Part shown: piece after piece, positions 53,594 through 54,853 of the stretch | Numbering within the stretch: the stretch's first letter is position 1 | Layout of the letters: every line of letters starts with the position of its first letter | Assembly (NCBI GenBank): GCA_944321865.1 | Contig: CALUMZ010000009.1 | Coordinates: 1 to 54,853 of the forward strand | Direction of reading: 5' to 3' | Source of the DNA: an uncultured Muribaculaceae bacterium | GTDB taxonomy: Bacteria; Bacteroidota; Bacteroidia; Bacteroidales; Muribaculaceae | DNA: 54,853 bases | The notes under the pieces: model-generated | Databases searched by the model: none | What the model was told of the DNA's origin: nothing | The model's input: only the letters and a program-made list of their open reading frames with translations | Translations under genes and position numbers: made by a program

Positions 53594-53755
53594 TTTTTTA
53601 GATAGACAAGGATGAAAAGTGATGTATGAGGCTTGCGTCCGGTAGAACCTGTTGAATGCCAACGGGGTAATATTGTCGAATGTCTCCCTACGGTAGCGAT
53701 TAAGCACTTATTTGTAAGAGTCTTGCCGAGCTGCATCACCACTATAGTTTAAGTC
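53594..53755 (+). ncRNA. Structured leader or small RNA upstream of exbB
   Basis: Nested complementary segments suggest a folded RNA: GTGATG (53620) with CATCAC (53734); GGC (53630) with GCC (53725); CCGGTAG (53639) with CTACGG (53688); and a terminal hairpin CCTGTTG/CAACGGG (53648-53666). A small TATCT/AGATA hairpin lies near the predicted start. No clear terminator follows, so it is more likely a long 5' leader than a free RNA. No known riboswitch or 6S family can be assigned by eye. Confidence 0.4.
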
Positions 53756-53844
53756 TGTTGCCTGCGAAAAAATGAAAAATCTTTACAGAGACTAATAACA
53801 TTAACAACTAACAATTTTATTTTAACAATTTTATTCATTCAATT

Positions 53845-54666
53845 ATGGAAACAAAAAAGCCTAACGAAACTCCTAAGAAATCTGGGGCTGTAGTAAGCAA
53901 GGTTCGTGGAATCAAGAATGCATTCTTAGTAATCATTGCATGTTTCATCGTTGCTCTTTGCATCTTCCTTTTCATTCTTGGGAATCCTGACAACTTCAAT
54001 GAAGCCGGTCACCCGATTAACCTCCTTGGTACCGTTTACATGGGTGGATTCGTTGTACCTATCCTCCAATGCTGCTTCTTGACAGTAATCGTATTGTCGG
54101 TAGAACGCTGGATTGCTCTTTCTTCGGCAAAAGGTAAAGGCAGCATACCCAAGTTTGTTGCTAATGTAAAGAAAGCTCTTGCTGCAGGTAACATCGCCGA
54201 GGCTCAAAACCTTTGCCGCAAGCAACAAGGTTCTGTTGGCGCCATCGTATATGCTACCCTCATCAAGTATGACGAAATGGACAAGAACACCACTCTTGAG
54301 AAGGAACAAAAGATTACAATGATTCAGAAGGAACTCGAAGAGGCTACCGCTCTTGAAATGCCTTCGTTGCAACAAAACCTTCCTATCGTTGCTACCCTGA
54401 CTACTCTTGGTACACTGCTCGGTCTTCTCGGTACTGTGTTGGGTATGATCAAGTCGTTCCAAGCTCTTTCTGCTTCGGGTGCTCCCGACTCTACTGAGTT
54501 GTCTACCGGTATTTCTGAGGCACTTGTAAACACTGCCTTCGGTATCGCAACCGGTGCTTGCGCTGTTATTTCTTATAACTTCTTCACCAACAAGATCGAT
54601 AACCTCACCTACGCTATCGACGAAGTAGGTTTCTCTATCGTTCAAACATTTGCTGCCACTCACTAA
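53845..54666 (+). CDS. MotA/TolQ/ExbB proton-channel family protein
   Basis: A 273-residue inner-membrane protein of the ExbB/TolQ family, which uses the proton gradient to drive TonB- or Tol-type energy transfer to the outer membrane. Three helices are visible: about 25-47, 62-88 ('VVPILQCCFLTVIVLSVERWIAL') and the conserved C-terminal pair ('LPIVATLTTLGTLLGLLGTVLGMIKSF' and 'ALVNTAFGIATGACAVISYNFF'). Codon choice is biased (many GCT, CTT, GTT), as in a highly expressed gene. The exbD-type gene follows 74 bases on. Confidence 0.93.
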   Translation: METKKPNETPKKSGAVVSKVRGIKNAFLVIIACFIVALCIFLFILGNPDNFNEAGHPINLLGTVYMGGFVVPILQCCFLTVIVLSVERWIALSSAKGKGSIPKFVANVKKALAAGNIAEAQNLCRKQQGSVGAIVYATLIKYDEMDKNTTLEKEQKITMIQKELEEATALEMPSLQQNLPIVATLTTLGTLLGLLGTVLGMIKSFQALSASGAPDSTELSTGISEALVNTAFGIATGACAVISYNFFTNKIDNLTYAIDEVGFSIVQTFAATH

Positions 54667-54740
54667 TATTCTGCGTGTAGCGCAAGTGAAACAAACAACC
54701 TAAAAACAAAAAAATAAGTAGATAATAACGCAAGATTAAT

Positions 54741-54853
54741 ATGGGAAAAGTTAAAATCAAAAGGAAGAGTACGCTCATCGATATGACCGCGATGAGTGAC
54801 GTTACTGTACTTTTGCTTACTTTCTTCATGTTGACATCTACATTCTTGCAAAA
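54741..54853 (+). CDS. ExbD/TolR family protein, partial (runs off the window)
   Basis: The first 37 codons of an ExbD/TolR protein: a basic start 'MGKVKIKRKSTLIDMTAMSDVTVLLLTFFMLTSTF'. The Asp in 'MSDVTVLLLTFFML' corresponds to the proton-carrying residue of the single membrane helix in this family. It completes the energy-transducing pair with the gene upstream. The 3' end lies outside the window. Confidence 0.9.
   Translation, partial: MGKVKIKRKSTLIDMTAMSDVTVLLLTFFMLTSTFLQ

Noticed and set aside
53594..53755. Assignment of the exbB leader as 6S RNA or SRP RNA
   Set aside because: The signature sequences of SRP RNA are absent, no terminator follows, and a 6S assignment cannot be made without a covariance-model search.
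1..54853. CRISPR array, tRNA, rRNA or prophage
   Set aside because: No regularly spaced direct repeats, tRNA T-arm signatures, rRNA segments or phage structural genes were noticed when reading the window; this was by eye only.

Overview
The window reads as a chromosomal stretch from a member of the Bacteroidota, most likely order Bacteroidales and plausibly a Muribaculaceae-like gut bacterium (family-level placement is inference). Signs are: Bacteroidota-type promoters (TTTG or TTG, about 20 bases, then TAnnTTTG) ahead of several genes; a type IX secretion (T9SS) sorting tail on a giant secreted protein; the TamB/lipoprotein-TamA pair; a full Na+-NQR operon; a LolA-FtsK-TrxB neighbourhood; and few Shine-Dalgarno sites. 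I see no rRNA, tRNA, CRISPR array, transposase or phage module.

Layout. 1-5600: a tiny secreted protein, branched-chain aminotransferase, HD hydrolase, GNAT acetyltransferase, Lrp-type regulator overlapping an inositol-phosphatase gene, and trpS. 5700-10100: YitT membrane protein, small outer-membrane barrel, a metal ABC transporter pair (binding protein and ATPase, no permease), and an OmpA-type lipoprotein. 10068-12902 (minus): nitroreductase, DUF2520, KdsC-like phosphatase, Maf and YjbQ, tightly packed. 13179-16751: a 1190-residue T9SS cargo protein. 17018-20624 (minus): DUF4491 membrane protein, HigBA-type toxin-antitoxin pair, and an 824-residue outer-membrane barrel protein.

20923-28115: tamB and tamA-like (TamL) genes for outer-membrane assembly. 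28221-31495 is a lower-GC accessory patch with a Fic-domain regulator and an orphan lipoprotein. 31544-33682: prmC and a PAP2 phosphatase-barrel fusion, divergently transcribed. 33841-35356: ECF sigma factor, probable membrane anti-sigma and Spy-like periplasmic protein. 35620-41202: a huge alpha-2-macroglobulin-like protein that appears to lack the thioester motif. 41299-47240: a small alarmone-hydrolase-like HD protein, then (minus) murI, trxB, lolA and ftsK. 47504-53343 (minus): nqrABCDEF. 53845-end: exbB/tolQ and the start of exbD/tolR behind a long structured leader.

The least ordinary signal is a family of small palindromic repeats. Two copies of 179 bp (1618-1796 and 41792-41970, opposite orientations, about 95% identical by eye) share perfect 19-bp terminal inverted repeats and contain a 28-bp perfect palindrome. 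The second copy sits inside an older decayed copy, exactly where that copy's internal palindrome should be. Related pieces lie at 7459-7570 and 41230-41263, the latter apparently supplying a promoter -33 box. Other points of interest are the structured exbB leader, the permease-less metal transporter, the thioester-less macroglobulin, and promoters overlapped by palindromic operator-like sites.
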